From Dactylosporangium aurantiacum (GTDB lineage: Bacteria > Actinomycetota > Actinomycetes > Mycobacteriales > Micromonosporaceae): 64,000 nt of DNA. The DNA lies in assembly GCF_000716715.1 (NCBI RefSeq), contig NZ_JNYJ01000010.1, positions 114,002 to 178,001 on the forward strand, written 5' to 3'. A model generated the notes under the pieces. That model ran no database searches. It had not been told where the DNA came from and saw only the letters and a program-made list of their open reading frames with translations. Both the position numbers and the translations under genes were made by a program. This document shows, one piece after another, positions 51,371 through 60,813 of the stretch. Within the stretch, counting starts at the first letter, position 1, and each line of letters starts with the position of its first letter.

Positions 51371-51841
51371 TCAGCCGAGCTGCCGCAGTACCCACGAGAC
51401 GGCCGCCTCCGCGGTGTCGGCGGTCGGGTAGGACGGCTCCCGTGCCGGCCCTTCGACCGTCCAGCTGCCGACGGCGATGAGCGGCCGGCCCAGGCGCATC
51501 GCGAAGCCGATCTCGCTCAGCGTCCCCCAGCCCCCGCCGACCGCGATGACCCCGTCCGCGGTGCGCGCGACGAGCCCGTTGCGCAGCTCGCCCATGCCGG
51601 TCGGCACCGTCACCGTCAGGAACGGGTTGCCCTCCGCCCGGTCCGGCCCCGGCAGCAGCCCGAGCGTCAGCCCGCCCCGCCGGTGCGCCCCACGGCACGA
51701 CGCCAGCATGACCCCGCCGCGGCCACCGGAGACCAGCACGGCACCCGCCTCGGCGAGCAGCTCCCCGACCCGCTCGGCGACCCGTTCCTGCTCGGCGGTG
51801 GCCTGCCCGGCCCCGATCACCGCCACATACGGCCCGTTCAC
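51371..51841 (-). CDS. SLOG/LOG-like nucleotide-binding protein (TIGR00725 family)
   Basis: 156 residues from GTG 51841. The whole protein is one Rossmann-like SLOG domain: VAVIGAGQATAEQERVAERVGELLAEAGA, SGGRGGVMLASCRGAHRRGG, then the family motif VGGGWGTLSEIGFAM (GGxGTxxE) and LIAVGSW. Family members bind nucleotides or NAD-derived or cytokinin-like ligands. Some SLOG proteins sense signals in NAD-linked defence. It lies 3' to 3' with the ABC-3C operon, separated by a GDPD remnant, so a shared role is uncertain. It has normal length for the family. Confidence 0.85.
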   Translation of the reverse strand: MNGPYVAVIGAGQATAEQERVAERVGELLAEAGAVLVSGGRGGVMLASCRGAHRRGGLTLGLLPGPDRAEGNPFLTVTVPTGMGELRNGLVARTADGVIAVGGGWGTLSEIGFAMRLGRPLIAVGSWTVEGPAREPSYPTADTAEAAVSWVLRQLG

Positions 51842-51967
51842 GCCCTGAACATACCGACCCGCCCCGCCGCGCGGACCTGACCGGCCGAGCCGTGCGACCC
51901 GCCGCGGCGTTGACGGCGCGCACACAATGGAGCGTGACGCCGGGTTGAGCCTCGAAGGGTGGCGGCC

Positions 51968-52393
51968 GTGACGACCTCCGCACGTGACGAGCAGGACCGC
52001 CGGGACGAGGACAACCGCCTGTGGGCGCACGGCATCCACATCGACGACAGCATCGTCCAGCGTGGGAACTACTTCCTCGTGGCCCAGTCGATGCTGGTCG
52101 TCGCGTACTCGATCCTGCTGTCGGTCAGTCAGCAGGTGCACCGGCTGGCTGTCGCCACCACCATCATCGCCGTCGTGGGCATGGTGCTGGCCGCGGTGTG
52201 GGGCTACGTGAGCTGGTGGGGCGTGCAGTACCTGCGCCACGTCCAGGAGGCGGCGGTCAACCGCCTGCCGGAGTACAAGCAGACCCGTGAGACCTGGCGG
52301 CCACGGCGGCGCGTCTCGGCGCTCAGCGTGTTCACGTACGTCATGCCAAGCATGGCGGCCGTCATGTGGGGCGCGTTCCTCGTCTTCATCTGA
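51968..52393 (+). CDS. Small membrane protein
   Basis: 141 residues from GTG 51968; GTG 51959 in frame would add three. The charged N-terminus (SARDEQDRRDEDNRLWAHGIHIDD) precedes two membrane helices (about 39-62 and 64-86: FLVAQSMLVVAYSILLSVSQ, AVATTIIAVVGMVLAAVWGY). A basic loop (NRLPEYKQTRETWRPRRR) and a third helix near the C-terminus (VFTYVMPSMAAVMWGAFLVFI) follow. No domain is recognised. It lies alone between the SLOG gene (divergent) and the exonuclease-type gene (convergent). Confidence 0.75.
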   Translation: MTTSARDEQDRRDEDNRLWAHGIHIDDSIVQRGNYFLVAQSMLVVAYSILLSVSQQVHRLAVATTIIAVVGMVLAAVWGYVSWWGVQYLRHVQEAAVNRLPEYKQTRETWRPRRRVSALSVFTYVMPSMAAVMWGAFLVFI

Positions 52394-52441
52394 GCCCTGC
52401 CCCGTGGAGCGGGTGCGGCTGACCGGGCCGGTCCGGCGGGG

Positions 52442-53542
52442 TCAGGGGAGGCGGGACAGGTCGACGTCGGCGTAGATGGCGGCGTGGTCGGAGCCGGCGT
52501 GGACGGGTTTCGTCATGGTCTCGTAGATCGGCCAGAGGGTGCCGCGGCGGCCGCCCCAGACGCCCTTGCGCAGGATGCCGCCGCCGGTGGTGGCGGCGTA
52601 CAGGGTGGGGGAGAGCAGCACGTAGTCGAGCTTGTTCGGGGCGGTGCAGTAGCCGTACGTGCCGGGGCGGCCGGCGTCGTCGAAGCCGGGGTGGGTGCTG
52701 ACGTCGCGCAGGTCGGTGTCGCGCAGCAGCGGGGCGAGGGCGTCGCTGGCGGGGGTGTCGTTGAGGTCGCCGACGACGGCGACGAGCGGGGTCGGCTGGG
52801 CGCGGTAGATCTGCGCGACCCGCAGGGCCTGCCGGCGGCGGCGCGCGTCGGAGGCGGCCTTGCCGCCGTAGCCCTTGCTCTTGAGGTGGTTGACCAGGAC
52901 GGTGAGCAGCTGGCCGCCGGGGAGCCGGAAGTGGTACTCGGGGCAGTCGCGGCTGAAGATCCGGCCGTGCTCGTCGAGGTCGTCGACGTGGGTCCGCTGG
53001 CCGGCCGGCGGGAAGTCCACAGTGGACATGATGCCGCAGTCGATGCCGCGTTCGTCGTTGCCGTCCATGACCATGAAGTGCTCGTACATGCCGTTGAGGC
53101 CGCCCTCGGCGAAGCGCTTCAGCGCCAGGCGGCTCTCGGCCTCCACGACGCCGAGGATGTCGGCGCGCAGGTCGAGGATGACCCGGGCGGTGTTGAGCAG
53201 GGCCAGCTCGTCGACGCGGTCGGTGGTCAGCTCCACCCAGCCGATCCAGTCGGCCCGGCCGCCGGCGACGACCTCGACCCGGCCGGTGCGCCGGCGCACG
53301 ACCAGCCGGCCACGGTTCTGCCGCAGCCGGGCGAACTTCGCCGAGTCGCCGTTGCGCAGGCCGAGCCGGGTCAGCTCGCGCAGGATGTCGTGGCGGACCT
53401 CGTCGGTGTACACGGGCTCCTCGAGCAGCTCGCTCAGCCGCTGGAACGCCTCCAGGACCGGCCGGCCCGCCGCCCACGTGCGCTGGTCCAGCGCCTTGGC
53501 CCGGTTGAACAGGTTCTCGACGTTGTAGCTCGCGATCCGCAT
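52442..53542 (-). CDS. Endonuclease/exonuclease/phosphatase family protein
   Basis: 366 residues from ATG 53542. The EEP fold is shown by MRIASYNVENLFNRAKAL (first strand, metal Asn), DILGVVEAESRLALKRF (metal Glu), VLVNHLKSKGYGG, VVGDLNDTPASDAL (Asp and Asn), KLDYVLLSPTL and PVHAGSDHAAIYADVDL (Asp-His pair). No signal peptide, so it should act inside the cell, as a phosphodiesterase or nuclease. A roughly 60-residue insertion after residue 55 (EPVYTDEVRHDILRELTRLG to GRADWIGWVEL) is characteristic of one actinobacterial subgroup. It stands alone, divergent from the cellulase gene. Confidence 0.9.
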   Translation of the reverse strand: MRIASYNVENLFNRAKALDQRTWAAGRPVLEAFQRLSELLEEPVYTDEVRHDILRELTRLGLRNGDSAKFARLRQNRGRLVVRRRTGRVEVVAGGRADWIGWVELTTDRVDELALLNTARVILDLRADILGVVEAESRLALKRFAEGGLNGMYEHFMVMDGNDERGIDCGIMSTVDFPPAGQRTHVDDLDEHGRIFSRDCPEYHFRLPGGQLLTVLVNHLKSKGYGGKAASDARRRRQALRVAQIYRAQPTPLVAVVGDLNDTPASDALAPLLRDTDLRDVSTHPGFDDAGRPGTYGYCTAPNKLDYVLLSPTLYAATTGGGILRKGVWGGRRGTLWPIYETMTKPVHAGSDHAAIYADVDLSRLP

Positions 53543-53692
53543 CCGGCCTCCCGACCGTAAGTTACATGCCCGCGGACCGGCCGGACGGCCTGCCGAGCGT
53601 CGGGAGCTTTACAGCGTGTCGAGGCTCCACCTACGGTCCGGCACGCGCCGGTGGCCGCCCGTGCCGGCAACGTTTCCGCAGGAGGAATCCCG

Positions 53693-56404
53693 ATGAGCCG
53701 AAGAGCCCGCCGTACCGTGGCGGTCGCCGCAGTAGGGGCGCTGCTGGGGCTGGCCGTGTCCGTGCCGCCGGTCGCCGCCGCGCCCGACCCGGGGTCGCCG
53801 GTCAAGGTCGACCAGGTCGCCTACGTGCCCGGCCTGCCGAAGCAGGCCACCGTCGTCAGCAGCTCGACCTCGCCGATCGCCTGGACCTTGCGCAACGCCG
53901 CCGGGACGACCGTCGCGTCCGGCCAGACGACCGTGAAGGGCGCCGACGCGCTGTCCGGCGACAACGTGCACATCGTCGACTTCTCCAGCTACGACACGCC
54001 CGGCAGCGGCTACGTGCTGTCCGCCGGTGGCGCGAACAGCTACCCGTTCGACATCTCCGCCGCGCCGGTCAAGCAGCTGCGGTACGACTCCCTCGCGTTC
54101 TTCTACCACCAGCGCAGCGGCATCGCGATCGAGTCGCAGTACGTCGGCAGCCGCTACGCCCGCCCCGCCGGGCACGTCGGCGTCGCGCCGAACCAGGGTG
54201 ACACGTCGGTGCCGTGCCGCCAGTCCTGCGGCTACTCCCTGGACGTGCGCGGCGGCTGGTACGACGCCGGCGACCAGGGCAAGTACGTCGTCAACGGCGG
54301 CATCGCCGCGTGGCAGCTGCTGAACATCTACGAGCGGGCCGCCAACGTGGCCGGCAGCGACCGGGCCGCGCTCGGCGACGGCACCCTCGCCATCCCGGAG
54401 CGCGCCAACGGCGTCCCCGACGTGCTGGACGAGGCCCGCTGGGAGGTCGAGTTCCTGCTGCGCATGCAGGTGCCGGACGGCCGTACCGACGCCGGCATGG
54501 TCCACCACAAGATCCACGACGAGAACTGGACCGGCCTGCCGATGCGCCCGGAGGCCGACCCGCAGCGGCGCCTGCTGTCGCCGGTGAGCACCGCGGCGAC
54601 CCTCAACCTCGCCGCCGTCGCGGCGCAGGCGGCGCGGATCTGGCGCACGATCGACCCGACGTTCTCCGCCCGCGCGCTCGCCGCCGCCGAGAAGGCGTAC
54701 GCCGCGGCGAAGGCCAACCCGAACCGGCTGGCCAGCGCCAACGACAGCACCGGCGGCGGCGCGTACGACGACGCCACCGTCACCGACGAGTTCTACTGGG
54801 CGGCGGCGGAGCTGTACACCACCACCGGCGGCGCGAACTACCGCACCGACGTGACCGGCTCCTCGCTGTACAAGGGTGCCGCGTTCAACCAGGGCGGCTT
54901 CTGGTGGGGCTGGGTCGCCGCGCTCGGCGACACCACCCTCGCGCTGGTGCCGAACGGCCTGCCGGCCGCGGACATCGCCGCGACCCGGGCGAGGTTCGCG
55001 TCGTTCGCCGACAGCCTGCTCAGCGAGATGGCGGCGCAGGGCTACCCGGCGCCGAACGGCGGGACCACCTACAACTGGGGCTCCAACGGGCAGATCGCCA
55101 ACAACGCCGCGGTCCTCGGCCTCGCGTACGACTTCACCGGCCTCGCCAAGTACCGCACCGGCGCGTTCCAGGCCCTGGACTACCTGTTGGGCCGCAACCC
55201 GCTGAACCAGTCCTACATCGCCGGGTACGGCGAGAAGGCCGTCCGCAACGTGCACCACCGGTTCTGGGCGAACCAGTCCGACGCGTCGCTGCCGACCGCG
55301 CCGCCCGGGTCGCTGTCCGGCGGGCCGAACAGCGGGCTGCAGGACCCCGTCGCGCAGGCGCAGCTGGGCGGCTGCAAGGCGCAGAAGTGCTTCGTCGACG
55401 ACATCGGCGCGTACTCCGTCAACGAGGTCGCCATCAACTGGAACTCGGGGCTGGCGTCCCTGGCCAGCTGGGCCGCGGACCACACCGGCACGATCCTGCC
55501 GCCGGACACGACCGCGCCGAGCGTGCCGGGCACCCCGGTCGCCTCCGACGTCGCCGCGACCACGCTGCGGCTGACCTGGGCCGCGTCCACCGACGCGGAG
55601 AGCGGCGTCACCGGGTACGAGGTCCGCCGCGTCACCGGCGGCACCTCCACGGTCGTCGCGACCACCACCACGGCGTCGGCGGCGCTGACGGGCCTGACCG
55701 CCTCGACCGCGTACACGTTCACCGTGGCGGCCCGCAACGGCGCCGGCCTCGTCTCGGCCGAGTCGGCGCCGGTGACCGTGACCACCGCCGACCCGCCCGC
55801 GGACGCCCGGCCCACCACGCCCGGCACCCCGGTCGCCTCGGCCGTGACCGCCACCAGCATGACGCTGACCTGGCCCGCCTCCACGGACGACCGCGGCGTC
55901 GCCGGCTACGAGATCATCCGCCAGCAGGGCGACGCGCTGTCGGTCTTCGCCACCAGCACCGGGCCGTCGACGGTGCTGACCGGGCTGACGCCGAACACCG
56001 AGTACGTGCTGATGGTGCGGGCGAAGGACACCGCGGGGCAGTTCTCCGCGTTCTCCGCCGCGGTCACGGTGCGCACCCCGTCGGTCCAGACCGGCGGCTG
56101 CCGGGTGGCGTACTCGGCGAACAGCTGGGGCGGTGGCTTCACCGGCAGCATCACGATCACCAACACCGGGTCCACCGCGTGGACGTCGTGGACGCTGAAC
56201 TTCACGTTCCCCGGCGACCAGCGGGTCACCCAGGGCTGGTCCGGCCGCTGGTCGCAGACCGGCGCGGCGGTGACGGCCACGAACGAGACCTGGAACGGCG
56301 CCGTCCCCGCCGGCGGCACCGTGAGCATCGGCTTCAACGGCTCGTACAGCGGCACCAACACCAACCCGGCGGTCTTCACCGTCAACGGCACCACCTGCGG
56401 CTGA
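53693..56404 (+). CDS. Secreted GH9 cellulase with two FN3 domains and CBM2
   Basis: 903 residues from ATG 53693 behind AGGAGG. The signal peptide covers 1-32. An Ig-like CelD_N domain (about 35-130; VDQVAYVPGLPKQATVVSS) precedes the GH9 barrel (about 140-605), which has the catalytic Asp pair in GGWYDAGDQGKYV, HHRFWANQSD, and the acid Glu in NEVAINWNSGL. Two fibronectin-III domains follow (about 615-700 and 715-795), and a family 2 cellulose-binding module with Trp on its face (about 800-903; NSWGGGFTGSITITNTGS, GQ/GWSGRWSQ). It should cut beta-1,4-glucan outside the cell and release oligosaccharides for the GH3 enzyme at 16235-18496. No CebR palindrome was found upstream. A strong terminator follows. 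Confidence 0.96.
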   Translation: MSRRARRTVAVAAVGALLGLAVSVPPVAAAPDPGSPVKVDQVAYVPGLPKQATVVSSSTSPIAWTLRNAAGTTVASGQTTVKGADALSGDNVHIVDFSSYDTPGSGYVLSAGGANSYPFDISAAPVKQLRYDSLAFFYHQRSGIAIESQYVGSRYARPAGHVGVAPNQGDTSVPCRQSCGYSLDVRGGWYDAGDQGKYVVNGGIAAWQLLNIYERAANVAGSDRAALGDGTLAIPERANGVPDVLDEARWEVEFLLRMQVPDGRTDAGMVHHKIHDENWTGLPMRPEADPQRRLLSPVSTAATLNLAAVAAQAARIWRTIDPTFSARALAAAEKAYAAAKANPNRLASANDSTGGGAYDDATVTDEFYWAAAELYTTTGGANYRTDVTGSSLYKGAAFNQGGFWWGWVAALGDTTLALVPNGLPAADIAATRARFASFADSLLSEMAAQGYPAPNGGTTYNWGSNGQIANNAAVLGLAYDFTGLAKYRTGAFQALDYLLGRNPLNQSYIAGYGEKAVRNVHHRFWANQSDASLPTAPPGSLSGGPNSGLQDPVAQAQLGGCKAQKCFVDDIGAYSVNEVAINWNSGLASLASWAADHTGTILPPDTTAPSVPGTPVASDVAATTLRLTWAASTDAESGVTGYEVRRVTGGTSTVVATTTTASAALTGLTASTAYTFTVAARNGAGLVSAESAPVTVTTADPPADARPTTPGTPVASAVTATSMTLTWPASTDDRGVAGYEIIRQQGDALSVFATSTGPSTVLTGLTPNTEYVLMVRAKDTAGQFSAFSAAVTVRTPSVQTGGCRVAYSANSWGGGFTGSITITNTGSTAWTSWTLNFTFPGDQRVTQGWSGRWSQTGAAVTATNETWNGAVPAGGTVSIGFNGSYSGTNTNPAVFTVNGTTCG

Positions 56405-56413
56405 CGCCGCACG

Positions 56414-56451
56414 TCGACGCCGGCCGGCCCCCTCGGCCCGGCCGGCGTCGA
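56414..56451 (+). terminator. Strong terminator of the GH9 gene
   Basis: A perfect 14-bp stem (TCGACGCCGGCCGG with its complement) closes a 10-nt loop, nine bases after the GH9 stop codon. No U tract follows, as is common in actinomycetes. Confidence 0.85.
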
Positions 56452-56624
56452 TCCGGGTGCGCCGGGCACGGCACAGCTCACCCGCCCCCGTCCACCGCCG
56501 ACTCTGCGCGCCGCGGCCCGGCCGGGCACGTATCCCGGACGAATCCGGACGGCGGTGTGGGCGGCACCGGCGTCGATGGCATACGTTGGCTGGCGAGCGA
56601 CCACCGATCCGCCGGAAAGCGTGC

Positions 56625-59270
56625 ATGCCCTCCACCCCAGCGTTCTCGGCGCCGCCCGACCCCGGGCGCGCGGGCACCCTCGACGACCTGGCCGGCTGCC
56701 TGCGCGCACTCAAGGTGTGGGCCGGCGACGTGTCGTACGAGACGATCACCGCTCGCGTCAACGCGGCCTGGACGGCGGCGGGCCGGCCGCCCGGCGAGCT
56801 GACCCGCCGCACCACGGTCGCCGACTGCTTCCGCCCCGGCCGGCGCCGGCTCAACCCGGACCTGGTGGCGGCGGTCGCGGCGGCGCTGCACCCCGACCCC
56901 GGCTACGCCACGCAGTGGCAGCAGGCGCTGCGGGTCGTCGGCGGCGAGACGGCCGCGGCCGCGCAGGTCCGGGTGCAGGACCGCCTGCCGCAGCCCTTCG
57001 CGGAGTTCACCGGCCGTGCCGGGGTGCTGCACCGGCTGCGCGCCGCGGTCCGGCGGCGGCCCGGCACGTTCGCGATCGTGGGCATGGCCGGGGTCGGCAA
57101 GACGCTGCTCGCCGTGCAGGCCGGCCACCTGCTCAGCCAGGACCAGCCCTTCGACCGGGTCCTGTTCGTCAACCTGCGCGGCTTCCACCCCGACCCGGCG
57201 CAGCCGCCCGCGGACCCGGCCGCCGTGCTGGACGGGTTCCTGCGCCTGCTCGGCGTCCCCGGCCACCGCGTCCCGCACGACCTGCCCGGCCGTGGCGACG
57301 CCCTGCGGGAACGCCTCACCGGGCTGCGCAGCCTGATCGTGCTGGACAACGCCGCCGACGCGGAGCAGGCCCGGCCCCTGGTCCCGGCCGTCGACGGATG
57401 CGTCACGCTGGTGACCAGCCGGCGGGCGCTGCACGGCCTGCCGGCCGTGACGGACGTGCCGGTCGACGTGTTCACCCCGCAGGAGGCGGTGCACTTCCTG
57501 ACCGCCGCCGCGCCCGGCGTGCCGGCCGGCCGCGACCCCGACGCCACCGCCCGGGTCGCCGCCCGCTGCGGGCACCTGCCGCTCGCGCTCGGCCTCGTCG
57601 GCGGGCACATCCGGGCCAAGCCGGGGTGGACGATGACCGACCACGCCGAGCGGCTCGACGAGCGGCACCGCGACCGCCGGCTCGACAGCGGCGTCGAGCT
57701 GGCCCTCGCCCTGTCGTACCAGGACCTGCCGGCGGACCGGCAGCGGCTGCTGCGCCTGGTCGCCCTGCACCCCGGCCAGGACTTCGACGTCGCCGCGGCG
57801 GCCGCGCTGGCCGGCGACGGTGACCTCGCGTCGCCGGCCGGCGACGATCTCAGTGCGGCGGCGCTGGCCGGCGACGGCGATCTCGCGGCGGCCGGTGTTG
57901 GGGGCGCGGCGGGGGCCGGCGACCGGCTGGAAGCGGCCGGTCGCGGGCTGCGGGAGCTGCGCCGGGACCACCTGCTGCAGGAGACGACGCCAGGGCGGTA
58001 CACGCTGCACGACCTGGTGCGCGTCTACGCCGCCGGGCGGGCCGGTGACGAGGACGCCCCGCCCGCCCGCCGGGCGGCCCTGACCAGGCTCTTCGACCAC
58101 TACCTCGGCGCCGCGGCGGCCGCGATGGACGTGCTCGCGCCGGCCGAGGCGCACCTCCGCCCGCGGGTCGCGGCACCGGCCGACCCGCCCGGCGGCGTCG
58201 ACGCGGCCCGCGCGTGGCTGGACACGGAGCGGTCCAACCTCGTCGCCGTCGCCGGGCACACCGCCGTCCACGGCTGGCACCGACACACCACGGCGCTGTC
58301 CGCGACGCTCGCCGGGTACCTCAACGGCGGCCACCACGGCGACGCGCTGAGCGTCCACGGCCAGGCGCACCGGGCCGCCTGCCACGCCGGGGACGTGCCC
58401 GGGCAGGCCGCGGCGCTCACCGCCCTCGGCGCGACCCGGCTGCGGCTCGGCGACGACGGCCCGGCCGCCCGGCACCTGCGGGAGGCGCTGCAGCTGTACC
58501 GCCGGGCCGGTGACCGCGCCGGGCAGGCCCGCGCCTCGGCCGCGCTCGGCGACGTCGAGCAGCGCCTCGGCCGGTACCGCCAGGCCGCGTACTGGCACCG
58601 GCAGGCGCTGCGGCTGTACCGGCTGACCGGCGACCCCACCGGCGAGGCGCACGCGCTGACGAAGCTCGGCATCGTCGAGGAACGCCTCGGCCGCTACCGT
58701 GCCGCGGCCGGCCGGCACGAGCAGGCCCTCGCGCTGTTCCTGGCGGCGGGGGACCGCACCGGCGAGGCGGCCGCACGGTGCAACCTCGGCGACGTCACCG
58801 CCAGGCTCGGCGACCCCGACCGGGCCGCCGCGCACCTGCGCCGCGCCCTCGACCTGTACCGCGAGGCCGGCAACCGCGACGGCGAGGCGTGGACCCTGGA
58901 CAACCTCGGCACCGCCGCCACCCTGCGCGGCGCTCCGGCGCAGGCCCTGGAGCTGCACCGGCGGGCGCTGGTCATCCACCGCGCGACCGGTGAACGCTAC
59001 GGCGAGGCGAAGGCCCTCAACGGCCTCGGCGAGGCGGCCCGGTCCACCGGCGACCCGGCCGCGGCGCTGGCCCACCACACGGCGGCGCGCGCGGTCGCGG
59101 CCGCGACGGGCGACCGGCACCAGCGCGCCGACGCGGAGACCGGGATCGGCCTGGCCCTGCCCGGCGGCGGCCTGCCACACCTGCGGACGGCGCTCACACT
59201 GTACGAGGACCTCGGCGTACCCGACGCGGACCGGCTCCGGGCACTGCTGGCGGCCCACGACGACGCCTGA
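56625..59270 (+). CDS. NB-ARC / TPR STAND protein
   Basis: 881 residues from ATG 56625. Residues about 20-105 look like a small HTH-type head (DLAGCLRALKVWAGDVSYETITARVNAAW) often found before NB-ARC in actinobacteria. The NB-ARC NTPase spans about 125-400: Walker A GMAGVGKT (153-160), Walker B SLIVLDNAAD, TSRRALHGL sensor, GHLPLALGLVGGHIR (GLPLA-type motif). A spacer with a duplicated ALAGDGDLA unit (about 415-435) and a helical region precede at least six TPRs (about 590-860; GDRAGQARASAALGDVEQRLGRY pattern every 40 residues). It has no SARP DNA-binding module and no protease domain. It is a signal-sensing STAND ATPase; regulatory or defence roles are both possible. Confidence 0.9.
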   Translation: MPSTPAFSAPPDPGRAGTLDDLAGCLRALKVWAGDVSYETITARVNAAWTAAGRPPGELTRRTTVADCFRPGRRRLNPDLVAAVAAALHPDPGYATQWQQALRVVGGETAAAAQVRVQDRLPQPFAEFTGRAGVLHRLRAAVRRRPGTFAIVGMAGVGKTLLAVQAGHLLSQDQPFDRVLFVNLRGFHPDPAQPPADPAAVLDGFLRLLGVPGHRVPHDLPGRGDALRERLTGLRSLIVLDNAADAEQARPLVPAVDGCVTLVTSRRALHGLPAVTDVPVDVFTPQEAVHFLTAAAPGVPAGRDPDATARVAARCGHLPLALGLVGGHIRAKPGWTMTDHAERLDERHRDRRLDSGVELALALSYQDLPADRQRLLRLVALHPGQDFDVAAAAALAGDGDLASPAGDDLSAAALAGDGDLAAAGVGGAAGAGDRLEAAGRGLRELRRDHLLQETTPGRYTLHDLVRVYAAGRAGDEDAPPARRAALTRLFDHYLGAAAAAMDVLAPAEAHLRPRVAAPADPPGGVDAARAWLDTERSNLVAVAGHTAVHGWHRHTTALSATLAGYLNGGHHGDALSVHGQAHRAACHAGDVPGQAAALTALGATRLRLGDDGPAARHLREALQLYRRAGDRAGQARASAALGDVEQRLGRYRQAAYWHRQALRLYRLTGDPTGEAHALTKLGIVEERLGRYRAAAGRHEQALALFLAAGDRTGEAAARCNLGDVTARLGDPDRAAAHLRRALDLYREAGNRDGEAWTLDNLGTAATLRGAPAQALELHRRALVIHRATGERYGEAKALNGLGEAARSTGDPAAALAHHTAARAVAAATGDRHQRADAETGIGLALPGGGLPHLRTALTLYEDLGVPDADRLRALLAAHDDA

Positions 59271-59618
59271 GACCCGCGACGCCTCAGCCGGGACGCTCAC
59301 AGCAGCCGAGCGCGACCTCGAACGCGAAACTCTTGGCACAGGCCCGGGTGACGACCAGACCAGCCGGCTGCCGGGTCGACCAGGCGCCAGGTCAACGGCG
59401 TGTCAGACCATCAGCGGCGGAAGCCCATCGCCGCCGCCGTACCGTCGGCCACGCCAGCGACCAGAGCACCCGCAACGCCAGGACCCGCAAGATCCACGGC
59501 ACCACTCGGGCACCAGCGGCAGCGGCGAACCGCCCCGCAGCACGACCGACCGCGCGACGAGCGCCCTCGCCGTACGGCCCGACCTTGAAGCGGCGCGAGA
59601 ACGGCACCGGCTACGCGT
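59271..59618. other. Stretch without a firm gene
   Basis: G+C falls here and stays lower to the right edge. On the minus strand, 59392-59607 codes for a possible 71-residue basic protein with one hydrophobic stretch (ARVVPWILRVLALRVLWSLAW), but the third positions are not biased and no ribosome site is seen. Probably decayed DNA at the border of the lower-G+C tail. Confidence 0.35.
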
Positions 59619-60023
59619 TCAGCCGAGCGTCTCGATCAGCCGGAACCGCTGGGTGACGACGGGGGTGTCGTCGTCGAAGTCGGGCACGAATCCGAGGTAC
59701 TCGGCCACGAAGTCGCTGCGGAAGAAGTCCTCATGGGCGGACCGCCAGTCGGCGGCGTCGCGGTAGCCGCGGCCTTCGGCGTGGGCGTACGCGTCGTCGA
59801 CCGCCCCGATCGGCTCGGTGGCGACGCGGGTCAGTTCGATGATCGCGACCGGTCTTCCCTCCGAGTCGATGACGCTGTAGCGCTCGCCGGCTGCGGGCAG
59901 CGGCTCGCCCTCCTTCTCGTAGATGGCGGGCAGTCCGGTCATCGCCGTCTTGGTGCCGGCGAGGATCGCGCTGACGCCTGCGTCGCGCAGCGGGCCGGGC
60001 TCGGCCAGCTCGAGGATCTTCAT
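59619..60023 (-). CDS. ASCH-domain protein
   Basis: 134 residues. ATG 60023 overlaps the stop of the peptidase E gene (ATGA). The protein is a single ASCH domain: a helix and loop GVSAILAGTKTAMTGLPAIYE holding the GTKT motif for RNA or nucleotide binding, the strand RYSVIDSEGRPVAIIELTRV, then AYAHAEGRGYRDAADWRSAHEDFF. ASCH proteins bind RNA or modified nucleosides and some hydrolyse N4-acetylcytidine. Coupling with a peptidase E gene is unusual and suggests co-regulation. The divergent HxlR gene may control both. Confidence 0.88.
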   Translation of the reverse strand: MKILELAEPGPLRDAGVSAILAGTKTAMTGLPAIYEKEGEPLPAAGERYSVIDSEGRPVAIIELTRVATEPIGAVDDAYAHAEGRGYRDAADWRSAHEDFFRSDFVAEYLGFVPDFDDDTPVVTQRFRLIETLG

Positions 60024-60691
60024 GCCGCGCCGTTGAAGCGCAGCCAGTGCCCCTCGGAGATGACCTCGACGACGCCGTCGACGGCCTTGATGGCGGTCTG
60101 GTCGTCGATCGCGTAGGCAGGGACGCCGATCTCGGCAGCCCATTTCTCCGCGGCGGCCATGCTGTTCTCGGGGCAGCCGGGCACATCGAGGTGCGGGAAG
60201 ATCGAGAAGCCGACGATGCCGAGCGCGGTGTCGCCGCCGGTCGGGTTCCAGCCGACGAAGTCGTCGCCGATGCGCGGGGTCAGCACCATGCTGCCGGCGC
60301 TGAAGCCCACGTAGACCTTGTCGCCGAGCGTGGGCAGCAGTGCGAGCAGGCCGGACTCGCGCATCCAATGGGCCAGGTAGAGCGCGTCGCCGCCGTTGAC
60401 CAGCAGCACGTCCGCCTCGCGCACCCAATTGACCCACGTGTCCCGGTCGATGCTCGGCAGCGCGGTCAGCTCGAGCACGCCGACGGACTTCCAGCCCAGC
60501 TCGGTCATCGGATTGTCGCCGCGGCCGCTGATGAAGCGCCACGCCCCGGCGGGCTTTGCCCACGGGTGGCCGTACGACGCGGTCGGGATGGCGAGCGCGA
60601 CACACTCCTCGATCGGCTTGCCGAGCAGGTCGAGCAGGGCCGCGTGGATGCTCGGGTTCTTGACGCCGGAGTCGGTGAGCAGGAACTTCAT
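60020..60691 (-). CDS. Peptidase E-like protein (S51 family)
   Basis: 223 residues from ATG 60691. Family features: MKFLLTDSGVKNPSIHAALLD at the start, ADVLLVNGGDALYLAHWM, the nucleophile Ser in VYVGFSAGSMVLTP, and the following DFVGWNPTGGDTALGIVGFSIFPHLD with the catalytic Asp/His region. S51 enzymes cleave Asp-X dipeptides or act as cyanophycinase relatives in the cytosol. Normal length. It forms a two-gene operon with the ASCH gene, divergent from HxlR. Codon bias is weaker than in the rest of the window. Confidence 0.9.
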   Translation of the reverse strand: MKFLLTDSGVKNPSIHAALLDLLGKPIEECVALAIPTASYGHPWAKPAGAWRFISGRGDNPMTELGWKSVGVLELTALPSIDRDTWVNWVREADVLLVNGGDALYLAHWMRESGLLALLPTLGDKVYVGFSAGSMVLTPRIGDDFVGWNPTGGDTALGIVGFSIFPHLDVPGCPENSMAAAEKWAAEIGVPAYAIDDQTAIKAVDGVVEVISEGHWLRFNGAA

Positions 60692-60813
60692 CGTGCCCCT
60701 CAGTAGCGGTCGTTGATGTGGCCGAACGGGTCGCCCCTCTCGTGGCCGTGCGTCCGGTCCGGCGTCACGTGGAGCAGAGTTGCTCGGTCGTCGGTCTCGC
60801 CGCGCCCTCAACT

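Noticed and set aside
56625..59270. SARP-type pathway activator
   Set aside because: The N-terminus lacks the OmpR-like winged helix and BTAD domain of SARPs; it is an NB-ARC/TPR protein with a different small head domain.
59392..59607. 71-residue basic membrane ORF
   Set aside because: No ribosome site and no third-position bias; listed only within the intergenic note.
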